Part shown: positions 20,131 to 31,840 of the stretch, piece after piece
Position numbering within the stretch: position 1 is the first letter of the stretch
Layout: the number at the start of each line of letters is the position of its first letter
From: Psilocybe azurescens
Lineage: Eukaryota; Basidiomycota; Agaricomycetes; Agaricales; Agrocybaceae
NCBI GenBank assembly: GCA_023853785.1
Contig: JAJIRX010000314.1
Coordinates: 1 to 36,303 of the forward strand
Direction of reading: 5' to 3'
Length of the DNA stretch: 36,303 nt
Translations under genes and position numbers: made by a program
The notes under the pieces: model-generated
Databases searched by the model: none
Told to the model about the DNA's origin: nothing
Seen by the model: only the letters and a program-made list of their open reading frames with translations

Positions 20131-20469
20131 TGGCTCCGACCGACGAGGGTGTGGTAGTGGTGGAAGGAAAAAGGGTGGGTGTCGGAATCAACAACGGACC
20201 GACGTGGCATCAATATGTCACATGCACGTTGTTGTTACATTTGAGTCATGTGACTTGAATGTGTCACATCGGACCGCTCACCCTGCGGACTGAACAAAAT
20301 ACAGAATTCTGTTGATAAGGACCACATACACTCAGAAAAATATATCAGTCTATTGACTCTACACTCTCTACTATGTTCTATGTGTGATAACTCTTTAATT
20401 GATCTAAGTTTTATTTTTCTATTAATATTTTATTTTTATTAATACTAATATGAACAACCCTCTGCTTGC

Positions 20470-20700
20470 TGTCCGTTGGACTTCCATTGGACTTCCATTG
20501 GACTTCCATTGGACTTCCATTGGACTTCTGTTGGTCATGTCCGGTGGGATTCTGATGGACTTCCGTTGGTCCTGTCTGGTCATTTCCATTGGACTTTGAC
20601 TGCTGGTTTGGCATTATTCCAGTGGACAGTCCACCTGGACAGTCCGTTGGACTTGTAGTCTGTCGGACATTCACCGGAATCTCACCGGAATCTCACCGGA
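20470..20700. repeat. Array of near-palindromic TCCATTGGA words, right block
   Basis: Four tandem copies of the 12-mer ttccattggact at 20480-20527, then scattered relatives (tccagtggacagtcc, tcaccggaatc in tandem). It is the same word family as 18383-18710, on the other side of the GC block. Open frames here give DFHWTS-type low-complexity peptides. Confidence 0.8.
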
Positions 20701-22220
20701 AAATTTCAGCTGTCCTAGACCAGAAAAATTGTCATTCTGAATATAGAAAGTCCGTGGAGTCCGACCAGAGTCCGACCAAAAAATGTGGGGCCGTGTAAAG
20801 ACCTCGGACGCCACGGCCTTTTCTCTTTGCCCCGTACGCTGTACTTGCTGGGTTGATTGTTCCTGCTTCAAACTTCATTGCTTTATTTTCCTTCCCCCCC
20901 TCTTCGCATTGTTGCTTCACGGTCCGATCATGATACGTGCGTACGTCGCTACACACCCATTCACAGATAAAATTTTATTTGTTTTCTGACATTTTTACTT
21001 ACTTTAATTTACTCACGTATTCAGTAATTCTTTACTGTCTCTAGTTTACTTACTGCTTTGAATGATAATCACAATGCGTACTGTGCCGAGTGCATCTGGG
21101 AGCTGGGTTTAATTAGTCTCATTGAATGAGAGAGTGGATGGGGTATGTTTCTAGAGGGTACGTTTCACACTGATTCATTTTCTCCGATTCAGGAATCGGA
21201 ATTATACCGAGTTCTGCTCGTTTAAATTATATTAATGACTTGATATCCAGGATGCTTCATTGGCGGGGCATTTATGCAATCTATAACTCAAGAGTCTGGG
21301 CTTTGCCAAAGCTCTACAACTGGACGGAGAAGATGGATAGAGAAAATAAATATATGCATTTACATCCGTGATGCATGTCTATAGAACACGTCGACTTTCT
21401 TCACTCGCAATACCACTACCTGTGCGCTCATACCGAGTACGATGGAGTGCTAGAGGGATACTAATTATGCTCAGCCGATAGTTCTTCAAGCCCATGCATG
21501 AGCCTGGAATATATGGAGGAAATTGTGAGGGTCCAAGTCGAGGCCAAGGCCGTAGTCATGCGTAGAAAAATTAAGCAGAATTCTAGGATCCAATCGTAGA
21601 ATGTGCATGCATATACATAGAGAGCTGTTAAAGACGGGTGCGAATGCTACTGATAATGACCAACGGAAGGGAGATAGGGAGGAGAGGGAGGATCAGAGGG
21701 AGAAGACAGCGAACACGACTTAAGGATGCATGCATCGAGCTTGACGCTCGTCCATTCGCGTTCGTTGGTGCCACTGTTTTCTAAAATTCCTCATGCTAAG
21801 TATTGCCATCAAAACATATCCTGCGGTCATTGTTGGGTAATTGAATGCATCTGCATGAGCTTTAGATATGCACATAGTGTTAGGGAATGTAAAGTCACTA
21901 CCTAGCTATAGTATACAGGTCCCAATAGATTATTCTGCAATTAAATTAGCCACTCCATAGTTATCAGTTGCGATTCAAATTCACGGCCAAAGTTATATCT
22001 GTCTTTCTAGACACAACTGGACTCCAGCGCTACCGCCAGTAGTTCTTTAAACGCTGGATGACTTTAATACATTAAATCGAAGTCATCATCTATTTCACAG
22101 TATTTACCAACTTCCGTGCACTTGAGCAAGCTAGCGCGCAACTAGCACATACCTAGCGCATAACTAACACGTAAATGTGCACTCAAGGCTCGTATGTTGG
22201 CACTTGAATTTCCGGTTGCC
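20701..22220. other. No supported gene
   Basis: Mostly AT-rich with scattered short open frames. A few inexact tandem words (ctagcgcataact, near 22130-22170) lie just ahead of the TATA box at 22223. No domain, tRNA or transposon end was recognised. Confidence 0.45.
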
Positions 22221-22222
22221 CC

Positions 22223-22229
22223 TATAAAA
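22223..22229 (+). promoter_or_regulatory. TATA box
   Basis: TATAAAA, 50 bases before the ATG at 22280. It faces toward the 3' end of the convergent P450 gene. Confidence 0.45.
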
Positions 22230-22279
22230 ACTATCAGGCAAGAAGAACCTTCAAATACAATCTACAATACGACATAAAA

Positions 22280-22399
22280 ATGGGAGAGAACGTATTCCGA
22301 ATATCAACGGCTCCCCAATTACTATGGTGCGACTGCGACTTTCCCGCCAGAGAAGAAGCTAATCAGTACGTACTATCCTCTTATAGCAGTCATCGATGA
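22280..22399 (+). CDS. Short ORF or first exon of an unknown gene
   Basis: The ATG at 22280, in good purine context (aaaaATGgg) and behind a TATA box, opens 39 codons: MGENVFRISTAPQLLWCDCD, FPAREEANQ and a short unrelated end. A possible GTACGT donor lies at 22366, directly after the most protein-like part, so this may be exon 1 of a gene whose remainder is gone or lies unseen. It overlaps the last 14 codons of the P450 on the opposite strand. No domain was recognised. Confidence 0.3.
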   Translation: MGENVFRISTAPQLLWCDCDFPAREEANQYVLSSYSSHR

Positions 22400-24571
22400 C
22401 TTCCATCCTCTCTTTGTCCCGTGGGGTAATTTTGCACTTAAATGCCTTAGGTGTGGGGTTACGCCCTTTAACTGTACTCAGTAGCATGCTCAACATGTAA
22501 TAAAATTTACTGACATCGATATATTCATCTGCGATGTTCCATTCTTTGGTTTGAGGTATTGAGCCATCCATAGGAGCAAAATTGAATGCCCAGATAAGGT
22601 ACATGACAATGAGATTCTGTGTCTGTTGTCAGGATGATATCATCGATAACAAAACTGACCCATACCGTATTCGTAGTGCCCAGATGCATTCCAGGGCAGA
22701 GGCGCTACAGAAGTTAGGTATTTTCAATTGGAAGAAGTACAAAGAGTGGAAAAAGCAGATGTACCTTCCCACTTCCAAACGGAAAGGTGGAACGGATAGT
22801 ATAGTCTTTGTCAAGGCCGGGCTTTGTCCCATCAGCAGTCAATAGGTACCGCTCCGGCCAAAATTCATCCGGGCGTTCGAAGAGATCTTTATTCATAATA
22901 TTACGGATCCAAATATTGCCGTAGAATAGGACATACCTGGATCATGCATTATCGCCCCTTCGGATATTGTGAATAAATCACAACATGAATTGATCACTCT
23001 CAGTTACTTACATATATTGACGAGAATGGCAGCACCCTTGGGAATGTGATATCCGCGATACTTGAATCATTGAGAATGATGAAGCTAAAGAGGGACTTCT
23101 GGAATATATTCACTCACTTGACAATCATTGATTGCGGCATGAGGGATACCAGTGGGGCCAGCAGGTCTCATACGAAGTGTCTGTGGATATCTTTTGTCAA
23201 CACTGTAATAAAAGACGCCGGATCAATCTTCAACGAACCTCTTTTATCATTGCTTGGATATATGGCAAAGCATTAATATCACTGGAGACTGGAAGTCTTT
23301 TATTGCCGACAACAGTATCAATTTCTTCTTGAGCCTTTCGTAGAACGTCAGGAGACTTCAAGAGACAGAGGACCAAAGATAGTATAAGCGTTGAAGATGT
23401 GTCAGTTCCGCCGTCTATCATAATCCCGCCAATGTAACTGGGTTCAACAAAAAGTGATTAAATTTAAAAGATGTGACTCGGATTGAAAACGTACGCAGTC
23501 ATTTCTCGATTTAATCCAAGCTCGGATTGTCGATCTAGAATATTTTCAATGAAATTATTGCTCCTATTGCCGCTGTTGATCCTCTGTTCAGTGTGTTCCA
23601 ATAGGGAAAAGTACAGAGCTCGCTGGAGCTTTCGTGTCTTTCGCCAAAGCTGCTTCCAGGGTGCCCACCGTTCTGGAACGTACATGAGGATAGGGATCAG
23701 GTCAACAGGCGCAGCCTCAGGAGATACCACCCTCGATAGTTGACGCATGTATTCGCGGAACTGCGTGGGTTCTGGCGAGTTGTGCCTCGGTGCTGACTTT
23801 CCGAAAACAACGGAAGCTATGAACGAAAATATAGAGCGAGAGACATGGGAGCAGAAGTCCTGTGATGGTTGTATCAGATGTTTAAAGAAAATCATATAGT
23901 ATAGAGAAAACTACTTCGGGATTGTGCAAAGTGTCGTATAGGAGCTGTGTTGTTTCGGTCTCCATGATTGGAATGTATCCCTGGATGGCTTGAGGAGCTA
24001 ACAAAGGCTGTATTGCTTTGCGCCCCGTTTTCCAGATGTGACTATCTGTTTGAGTGTCATTATACATATCACCCAGTGTATATGAGAACTGCATTCACCG
24101 GAAGATGCCAAAGCAAAGTAGTTTCCCCAGAGACGACATCTAAAGCGTAAAAGAATGGGCGGGAAGATGTCTCGCTGCTGCGGTCATCAAGGAGCTCCTT
24201 CACGACTTTCACATCTGAAACTACGATGATTGTCTCATTTGCAACTTTCAACTAGTATTTCCCATGTCAGTGCAGTTACTCATCCCTGCAACAAATAAAG
24301 CTCGTACCGACATGATCCCGCCATACTGTTTGGACCATTCCGTGAACCTGGTACATTATGATACAATGAGCGAGAAAGAAAAATAGGGAAGCAAGGGCGG
24401 TTCGGCGAACTTCAAGAAAGGGAATTTGAGCGGGAGCAAGTGTATATTTCCCAAAAGCGGGATGGTTGGAGGGCCAGGTGGTAGACTTTTGTCTCGCCGG
24501 CCAGTACTTAGTAGCTTAAACACCACCCAAGCAACAACCAGTACGACCAGTGAGGTAAGCCTGGAGTCCAT
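22359..24571 (-). CDS. Cytochrome P450 monooxygenase, 12 exons
   Basis: A haem-thiolate oxygenase that inserts oxygen into a small organic substrate, anchored in the ER membrane by an N-terminal helix (TSLVVLVVAWVVF). The proline hinge is LPPGPPTIPLLGN. Exons: 24571-24411, 24347-24308, 24251-24099, about 24046-23915, 23859-23495, 23437-23239, 23180-23118, 23060-23012, 22957-22937, 22886-22765, 22704-22666, about 22616-22359. Landmarks: I-helix GGTDTSST (exon 6); ExxR as ETLR, split by intron 6; PERF-type FWPERYL (exon 10); haem loop FGSGKRLCPG, the Cys ligand in exon 11. Length (about 510 aa) is normal. All junctions checked keep frame except exon 3 to 4, which is off by one base. I chose Met 24571 because the in-frame ATG at 24619 only adds residues before the anchor. 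No pathway partners are nearby, so the substrate is unknown. Confidence 0.88.
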
Positions 24572-24619
24572 TGCGCGAGAGGACGTATTTAGAGAGGTAG
24601 CGGACTTGAGATGTAGCAA

Positions 24620-25597
24620 CCTGTAGCAACCTGCGGCTCAACGTTGAGCGCAGAGAGAGGACTTCAAGACGGATTAACGTGATGAACCAGTGGTGTTCTT
24701 TTTCCACCAAAACGTAGTCCTTATCGTGTTTAAGTAGCATGGAGTGGACAGGGAGAGAGGTAGGAATGAATATCACAAACGTAATTCGCGTTGGGAGTCA
24801 AGTAATGCGTGAGCCTTGATCGCCGTCCTGAATGTACTAGTTCAAAGAACATGTTATGGCAGCTCACGGGAATTCCCGTTGGTAGGTATCTGGGAGCCTG
24901 GTCGATGCATGCTACTCGAGTATCTTTGAATATTACGCACCCTCCAATCGGTGTCAGCTAAAGTGGGGTCCGTTCGGATAGCGCTCACGAAATATATGTC
25001 TTGGCTTATTTCGATGGCCGCTTGCATTCAACTATCTCACCAATTAGGGGTCATTGTCTTTGACGTTCAGTGTCAATATTCCAATGGCTACAGTTGAGAG
25101 TGAAGACGATGCAGAAGTCTCAGGATTCGGTTGGTTAGCGTGGTGGCAGAAACCCAGTGCGCTGGTGAGGGTATAGAAATCTGCCCGAGGTTCATGTACG
25201 TTTGTCAACGTACTATGTGAAATGAAGAATTGTAAGTCAGGTAAGTGCTCCCTTACAGCATGAAAGTTAGTGTCGATCCGGCCTATTCTGCCTGAAAACG
25301 GGTTGCACCCGCATTGAGGTGTCTCATCAATGTTCACATCTCAATCTGGAATTGGCAAAAAGCTTGGCTTTTTCCTTGGCTCCACCCAAATGGACTCTAC
25401 ATGAAAGTTGGGACATGCAAAATTTTGATAGATTAAATCTGCTGACCAATGACAGCTAGATGCCACACAGTAGACTGATGGGTAGTGAGGTAAGTATTGG
25501 GGAGCAGAGTGGCGACATAGCGGAGCAGCATTATTTGGCACCATTTACGGTAAGTGCGCCGTACTACGGGTGTACACTATAACCTATAACTACAACG
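24620..25597. other. P450 upstream region and intergenic DNA
   Basis: A minus-strand frame at 25044-25337 (97 codons; AVREHLPDLQFFISH) is open with ordinary composition but no known domain, and I do not call it a gene. No clear TATA box precedes the P450. Confidence 0.4.
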
Positions 25598-25927
25598 ATG
25601 GCCAACTTGTTCTATATATCAGAAGAGAAAAAGAAACTCATTCTCACCATGCACATTCGGGGTATGCGCTCTAAACACATCGCAACAGCGACAGGAATTG
25701 GTATACACAGATCTAAAGAGTCAGTTGAGATTCATGTTGTTCAACGTACCACAGAAACATGTCTGGCCTTTATACTGCAAGCCCATCTACGTAATCTAGT
25801 CATACCCTGCAAGACCTGCTCTACTTCTTTAACGCGACTATACGACAAAGGCTTTGGCTCAATTAAATGTCGGTCCATGGGAAGAAGGATGCGGACCCGT
25901 AAGAGGACGGGTTTAAGGTCACACTAA
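25598..25927 (+). pseudogene. Tc1/mariner-type transposase N-terminus, second relic
   Basis: Opens MANLFYISEEKKKLILTM then HIRGMRSKHIATATGI, matching the fragment at 11437-11202 (YISEEQK, LVLTMSLRDMRTKDIELAMGI). This is the DNA-binding helix-turn-helix of a Tc1-like transposase. After about residue 32 the match ends and the rest looks frameshifted. The catalytic DDE domain is not seen before the stop. Two relics of one family show that the element was once active here. Confidence 0.55.
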
Positions 25928-26629
25928 GCAGGCAGGCCTGTGACGACGCCGTCCTTTCGAATTCCACCATTGTTCCTTTCATCCTCGTCCTCCTCTACTG
26001 ACACCGTCTGTGTATAAAGGCGTTTTAAGCCTTTGAAGAGGTTGATATACAACCACCCGAAACTTTTTGGCTGAGCAGCAAGAAGGACAGCCACATCGCC
26101 ATGTACATCCCACCTCACGCACCCTACCCCACTGATCCATCCATCCATACCTTCCTCACTCACCCCCATAGCACAACACATACCGCACCACGCCTTCACC
26201 CTCGCTCTTACCCGCGCCCTTTGCGTAGCAGCAATCCCATCAACAGCAGTACACCTCCCCGCCGTTGAACGCCTTTCCCAGCACTCTACCCCTACTATTT
26301 AAACGACACCCAGGCACTGAAGCAAATAGTCCTCACGAGCCTGCACACGAATATCGGAAAGTAGACGAGCTCGAAGACTGCTCCGGAGAGAGGAATGCGT
26401 TTTTCGATAGTAAAGTGCTCAGTTGGTAGCGTGCGGAGGTGTGGGAGAAGGGTGGAAAGGTGTGTATGCGTTCAAAATTTGCGATGGGGTGAGGGACTTG
26501 GGCAGAGTACTGATGGTGTTTTTGACGATCGTAGATTTATATTAAGGACATGAAAAGCTTTGCGGGATATTTATAAATGGCGAGCGGCTGAGCAGCGAGC
26601 GACACAAGTCGGACCTTTCGAGATGATAT
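25928..26629. other. No supported gene
   Basis: A minus-strand frame at 25924-26199 and proline-rich plus-strand text at 26101-26280 are open but carry no domain. CT-rich repeats (ccttcctt, ccctccctccctccct) at 26638-26720 form the polypyrimidine tract of the proposed intron in the next gene. Confidence 0.4.
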
Positions 26630-26729
26630 CGTCGTACGTCCTTCCTTCCTTCCTCCCTCTCCCTTCTCTCCCTCCTTTTCTCCCTGTCACCTGACTCACC
26701 GCTCCCTCCCTCCCTCCCTCTATGACAGG

Positions 26730-27866
26730 AATTCGGCATCCATGTTATAGGTCAAGACAGCAAAACGATCATCCTCCACAAAGTTGCCGTGCGCATCGTG
26801 TGCGTGTTCACCGAGCAGGACGCGCATGTCGCCACCCAGGCGGAGCAGCACACCAACAGCAGCAGCAGCAGATGCAGATGCACGGTGGCGTTGCTGGGGC
26901 GGGTGGCGGGCTGCATGGGCAGCAGCACGCGGGTATCACGGGGCTGGGCGGCGTTGGCGGGCAGCCGCAGGGTGTCATTGGAGGCTTAGGGGGAATGAAT
27001 GGTGGTTTGGGAGGCCTGAACGAAGTCAGTTTTAATGGGCTGTGCAGCAGCGCAGGGGTCAACAGCTCCCAACAACCCCAATCGCAAGCCCAGCAGAACT
27101 TCCCCTACTCCAGCGCCGCCCACTCCCAGGCGCAAGCCCAAATGTCGCCAGGTAGGAGATGTTCGTGTGGGGGAGGTAAGTTTTTTTCTTTTTTTTGCGG
27201 TTGGATGTTTTGCGGGCAGGATTTGGATTTGGATTTGAACAAAATGTGCTTCGAGCCTTGAGTCTTTTTTTTGCCGCGCTATCTTATCTCTATTTCCATA
27301 GGCACATGCTGACAACATCCTTTTATTCAACTTCTATCCTGCAAATCTTCCGTTGTTTCCGACGTATCTCCCGCCTGTACACGTGCTCCGCCACCGGATA
27401 TAATGCAACCGCTGCCGCTGCCGCCTTCTCAGGTTTGGGAGCAGGAATTGGTAAGCATATGGATTTCGAGACGCAATTGTGTTAGGGCGCCGATCCTTTT
27501 GCAAATAGGTCCCCAGATCCCTTTCTCGAGTTCCGCGTCGGCTTGATTTGCATGCATCATCACCACCGCCACGGCCCACCACTACTACCACTTTCTCCTA
27601 TTTTTCTGTCTATCGATTTGCCCACCGCGCTCGCCGTATCCACCACACTGACCCTGACCATCCCACTCTCGATCCTAATGGCCTGCAGCCTCAATGGAGG
27701 AACACGCTGACTCTTCTCGTGAATAGTACGTCAGATGGTGTGGGTGATGCAGGAGCAGGATGTGGTACAATTATGCGGCACAATGTTTGATGCTGTGTAT
27801 ACGGACAAGAGGATGGGCATGAAGGAGAGGAAAATAGGTCAGGAGGGTTTGATCCAAGCTTAATGC
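26730..27866 (+). pseudogene. Degraded Q/G/P-rich protein gene, multi-exon, unassigned
   Basis: An acceptor (ctatgacag, ending 26729) after a long pyrimidine tract opens EFGIHVIGQDSKTIILHKVA. At the CAG run near 26855-26875 the frame must change by one base to continue as QQQQQQMQMHGGVAG with Gly-Leu-Gly repeats (VIGGLGGMNGGLGGLN). A GTAAG donor near 27176 and an ATAG acceptor at 27300 lead to ADNILLFNFYPANLPLF. A further one-base shift gives PPPDIMQPLPLPPSQVWEQE and a GTAAGC donor. A last plausible piece (VMQEQDVVQLCGTMFDAVYT) ends near 27864. Low-complexity Q, G and P tracts point to a regulatory or scaffold protein. I recognise no domain. At least two frame lesions suggest a pseudogene. 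Confidence 0.35.
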
Positions 27867-30526
27867 AGATACACCTCTCGCAACATCATTTTACCGTATG
27901 AAAGCATTTATCCCAGTTTTATTATTCGGTATTGACTGTAAGCTTTGTTTGTAGAGTCACGGGCACTACGAGCATAGTACGCCATCTAAGGCCAAAATTC
28001 ATCAAAATCTGGTGTCCTTCGGGTGATAATGATATTAGAATATCTGATATTTTATTAAATTTATTCTAGGAGAGATCGTATAGCCGTCGGCCATGAGATA
28101 GAGTCCTATGCTTCCGACATTACGATGGCTGAAATTGACCAGTCGAGATTTGTTGAGCGGGCATGATGTTAAATTCAAGCGCCGCCTGAACCATATCGAG
28201 ATACGAGCACTTTCGTTCCTCGCGGCACTCGCTTACTTCTCGTGGCTAATGTCGGTCGATTTGTCGTCGCTTATAAGGCGAGGTGGATGAGTTGAAATAG
28301 ATGCCCTCGAGGTCTCAGAAGCGCTGACGGGGTAGCCATTGATATGGACCTTCATGTGAATGTATGTTAAAGTAGACATACTTATCCGTGAATATCGGGA
28401 CCGTTAGCGATCTCAGTCCCGATTGGTAAACTGACAATTTTCCGACATTCACCCCGCCTCCTTCCTTCCAGACGAGTTTCAGCTTCGGCATCATTCTGAG
28501 CAGGCTGCAAAGAGGGAGGTGGTGCAGAGGAAGACAAAACAGGGGAGAGCAGGATAGTTTGATGAATGCGATAAGTGAGATTTATTGTACATTCGAAAGA
28601 GTTATTCTTATCTTTAAGTGATGTTGAAGCCGCAAGAGCATATATCGACTTTGTTATATGTGTACCTCGTTTCAAGCCTCCTGGACCTGTCTCTATGTAT
28701 CACATGTATGCATATCCGCCTTCCGCCGTCTGCTCATGTCCATGTTCGTATCCAATTATTATCCAATGATCTCTAAGATAGTGATATGCAACTTTTGTTC
28801 TTGATTTCGTATCCTCTACTATACATCTACCTGTCTCGCTTAACACGATATCCTCATCTGCGCTTGCCCCCGCCTCTGCACCAACACTTAAATCCATATC
28901 CACTTTATTATTCATCCCATCCAATATCCTTGATCATAGATAAGATACGGCTTAAGTGTAAGCTGCCGTGCACCATCTTTACTCAGTATCGCTTCTTCCA
29001 GTGCTCTGTGCCCTCATCCCTGCGACCAGAAGAGGAACCTCAACAGTCAACAGTCATCTGTTTGATCTTTAATCGAGGACACTTATCATGCCTGAGAGAT
29101 ACAGCAGAACTGTCCGCAATGCCGAGTCACAAATAGTCCAAGTGCATGATGAGAGTCAGGAGAATTTGCGTCGGGTGGGATGGGGTTGTTTTGGGAGGCG
29201 CAGGGAATCAGAGATGCTGTGGGAAGGGCAGTGAGCGATACCAATAGCGAAGAGGATAAGGATAAGGATAAGAAAGTCGATGAAAACGTTTGAAAACTCA
29301 ATGTCCAATAGCAACGGGATATGACACATCCGCACCGCCCTTCATAAAGGCTCACAAGGTTTCTCTCCCTGTCATAGGTCGTTATGTGTTCTCCTATTAT
29401 ATTCTGGGCTACCTTATCTGTGCATTTTAATCATTGTATGCCATAGGGGTCGTGTACCTCATTCTGAGTTCGTGGTGCAATGCCACAGGTGTTCTCTCCT
29501 CGCTTCTATTTAAGGGTCATCAGATGCTTGAACGCGGCAGACTAGTCTGAATTTACATCCGTTGATACCCCATTCCGAATTCCGACTTTCCATAATTCGA
29601 CGTTGAGCATTGTAGTACCGTGGTTTTATTCTATACCTACAAAATGTAATAGCTTCGTGCGCAGCAACGATCAGCTCGATGTCAATTATGAACGGACTTA
29701 GTGAATGCCGTATGATCGTTGTTCCTTTGAGCTGCTCCCGTATGTCAGGCTGTCCACACTGGCCGCTGATGCCATATCTCGTATTGTGAGATTGACCTGC
29801 AACGAATCAAAGGGGCAACCAGATGATGGTTTAGCTCGTCTCATATCTCCCGGATCAGGTTGCTGCACACAAATATCTGATGAAGATAAATACGGGCGGG
29901 CGGCGTATGACGGCTGGACGATGATCTCGAAGATCATGACAGTATTTCGAGCTCTACTATTTAATCTGCACGTTGCTTGAACACACTATGATCTTAGTAT
30001 GCCGATGTCATGATCTTATGGTCGGCTGCATCCGATGCGTAGAGAGAATATCGATGTTAGCAGATGACACCAGACGTTTTGGTGACTTTACATGTCAAGG
30101 TCATACCAAACTGTCGCTTTTGTGCGCGTCAGACGGACGGAATGGCGAATACTCTAGTTTGGGTACTTTACGGAAGGTCATAAAGGCTAACTATGAAAGT
30201 ACCGGTATACGTAGTACCGATCTCGGACATGCTACAGGCACGATAGAAAATATGGGTGTACTTTGGAAACAAAGATTGTAAGTTAGATACCAAGTCAGTT
30301 GCTTGCTTAATGCAGTATATCTGCCCAACAGTTTCAGTGATGACAACATTGTATGGCCGGTGGGTGAACTGAGGGGTCAAATCATGGTGGTTCGGGGATG
30401 ATTACTGAAAGTATCCATAATGACAGTTCAGGAGAATTGTGATGATAAGTAACATAATTATAGTCAACCGAGATATATAAGAAAGTGTTCAGTGAATTAA
30501 GATCCTCAACTCTAAAGAATCTTCCA
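27867..30526. other. Long stretch without a supported gene
   Basis: Short open frames only. The most gene-like are 29088-29234 plus (48 codons, RRVGWGCFGRRRESEM) and an F-box-like leucine-rich phrase (LPTLRWLKLTSRDLL) at 28111-28155. Minus-strand pieces at 28382-28924 have ordinary protein composition (SVGAEAGASADEDIVLSE) but do not join into a model. Confidence 0.4.
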
Positions 30527-31840
30527 ATGTCTACCCCTGACATTCCATTCCCAATCAATTTACAAGAGAATGAAATTAGCGGTAACTTCAATAGCTCAAT
30601 GCTTTTGAATTTTCTCATGGGTAAATCTTCACTTCTGTGAATAACAGCACCACAAACTCACGTATGTCAGGCATTTACACCATGGTATATGGAGGAACCA
30701 TGTACTTTTACCGTGAGCTCTTCCATTGACTTGAAAAGAAAATAGTCAACGACATGTCTTACAGTATCCAAAAAGACCGCGAGTTTGAATCGTCGCATTA
30801 TTATATCGACCATTACCGTGTTGTATCTGCTGTGTTTCCTGGCCTTTATTGTGGACTGGTATTACCTTGATTGGGTAGTTGTGATAAATGGAAACACGCG
30901 AGAATCAATCTCTTCTGGAACAGTGTACGCCTCTGAATGGACCGGGGTACTCATTGCCATTCTACAGAATTCCTTGTTCATTGTTTCCGACGGACTACTG
31001 GTTGGTCAATATTGTTGGTTATTGCATAGTCCTAATTGGCGTCTTGTCAGATTTGGCGATGTTACCACGTCTGGGGACAATTATTCTGGGCAATTTCGGC
31101 TCCATTGATACTTTTAATCGCAGAATTCGGTGAGCTCTGATGAATTTCAGCATCACTTCCAGTAATAACATGCCATTGCAGGTTTCTTTGTTGCGACAAC
31201 GGTTTTAATTGCAAAATTCGGTCCGTCATTCAGTTACGCAAATTATAATCTATTCAATAATATCACAAGTGCTCTGACATTTGTATCACTGGGCACCACT
31301 GTGATCACAACATTTCTTATTGGTTACAGAATACATTCTGTCTCTCGATTAAATGTTTCACAATCCAAAATATTATTCAACCGCATTATAATAATGATCG
31401 TTGAGTCAGCTGCAGCTTACGCACTTGTACTTCTCGTCTATTCCATCAACCCCTTTGTTCCGTCATTCAGTGTATTCGGATCTCCCATGCGTGAAGCTGA
31501 CTATTACATTGGAGCAATTGTCCCTATTGTCGCAGTGTGTACCTTCTAATGCTGATTTGCGCATCCTGTGTCTCTAACCTAGAAGCAGGGGATGGCGCCC
31601 ACAATTCTTGTTGCCAGAATTGCTACAACGGACAACCACACAGTGGCATCCTCCACAATAGCTCATGTATCTGGCTTACAATCCGGATCACAGCAAGGTA
31701 GTGGCAGTGGCCGCAGTGGAAATGCCACTGGAAGAGATGTTAATACCTCGGTTCGCGCAGACGGTGTGGAGCCAACACCGGCGATCGAAGTGAAGATGTT
31801 CAGCGCAGTGGATATCCCATTTGGGGACAATCAAGTCTAA
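30527..31840 (+). CDS. Seven-transmembrane protein, fungal orphan type, 351 aa
   Basis: Six exons join without error: 30527-30620, 30671-30712, 30765-31000, 31051-31129, 31182-31534, 31589-31840, with introns of 47 to 54 bp and GT-AG ends (1056 bp coding). The helices read in order: LLNFLMGIYTMVYGGTMYF, ISTITVLYLLCFLAFIV, WTGVLIAILQNSLFIVSDG, FWAISAPLILLIAEFGFF, ALTFVSLGTTVITTFLIGY, IIIMIVESAAAYALVLLVY, YYIGAIVPIVAGMAPTILVA. A short N-terminus carries an NFNSS glycosylation-type site and the cytoplasmic tail is Ser/Gly-rich. Basidiomycetes have many such proteins with this helix pattern and no known ligand; they are often described as GPCR-like, but a signalling role is inference. There are no stops or frameshifts, and it is the best preserved gene in the window. 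Confidence 0.85.

Noticed and set aside
19105..20157. Open frame of 350 codons on the plus strand, with other long frames on both strands
   Set aside because: The DNA is a GC-rich, stop-poor minisatellite. All frames give V/R/P/S-rich low-complexity text, and no start, domain or splice signal stands out.
25044..25337. 97-codon minus-strand frame upstream of the Tc1 relic
   Set aside because: Ordinary composition but no domain, promoter or homologue I can recognise; kept only as a note in the intergenic entry.
29871..29890. Second hammerhead core (ctgatga also near 31137)
   Set aside because: CTGATGA occurs but no GAAA or pairing stems follow at the right distance.
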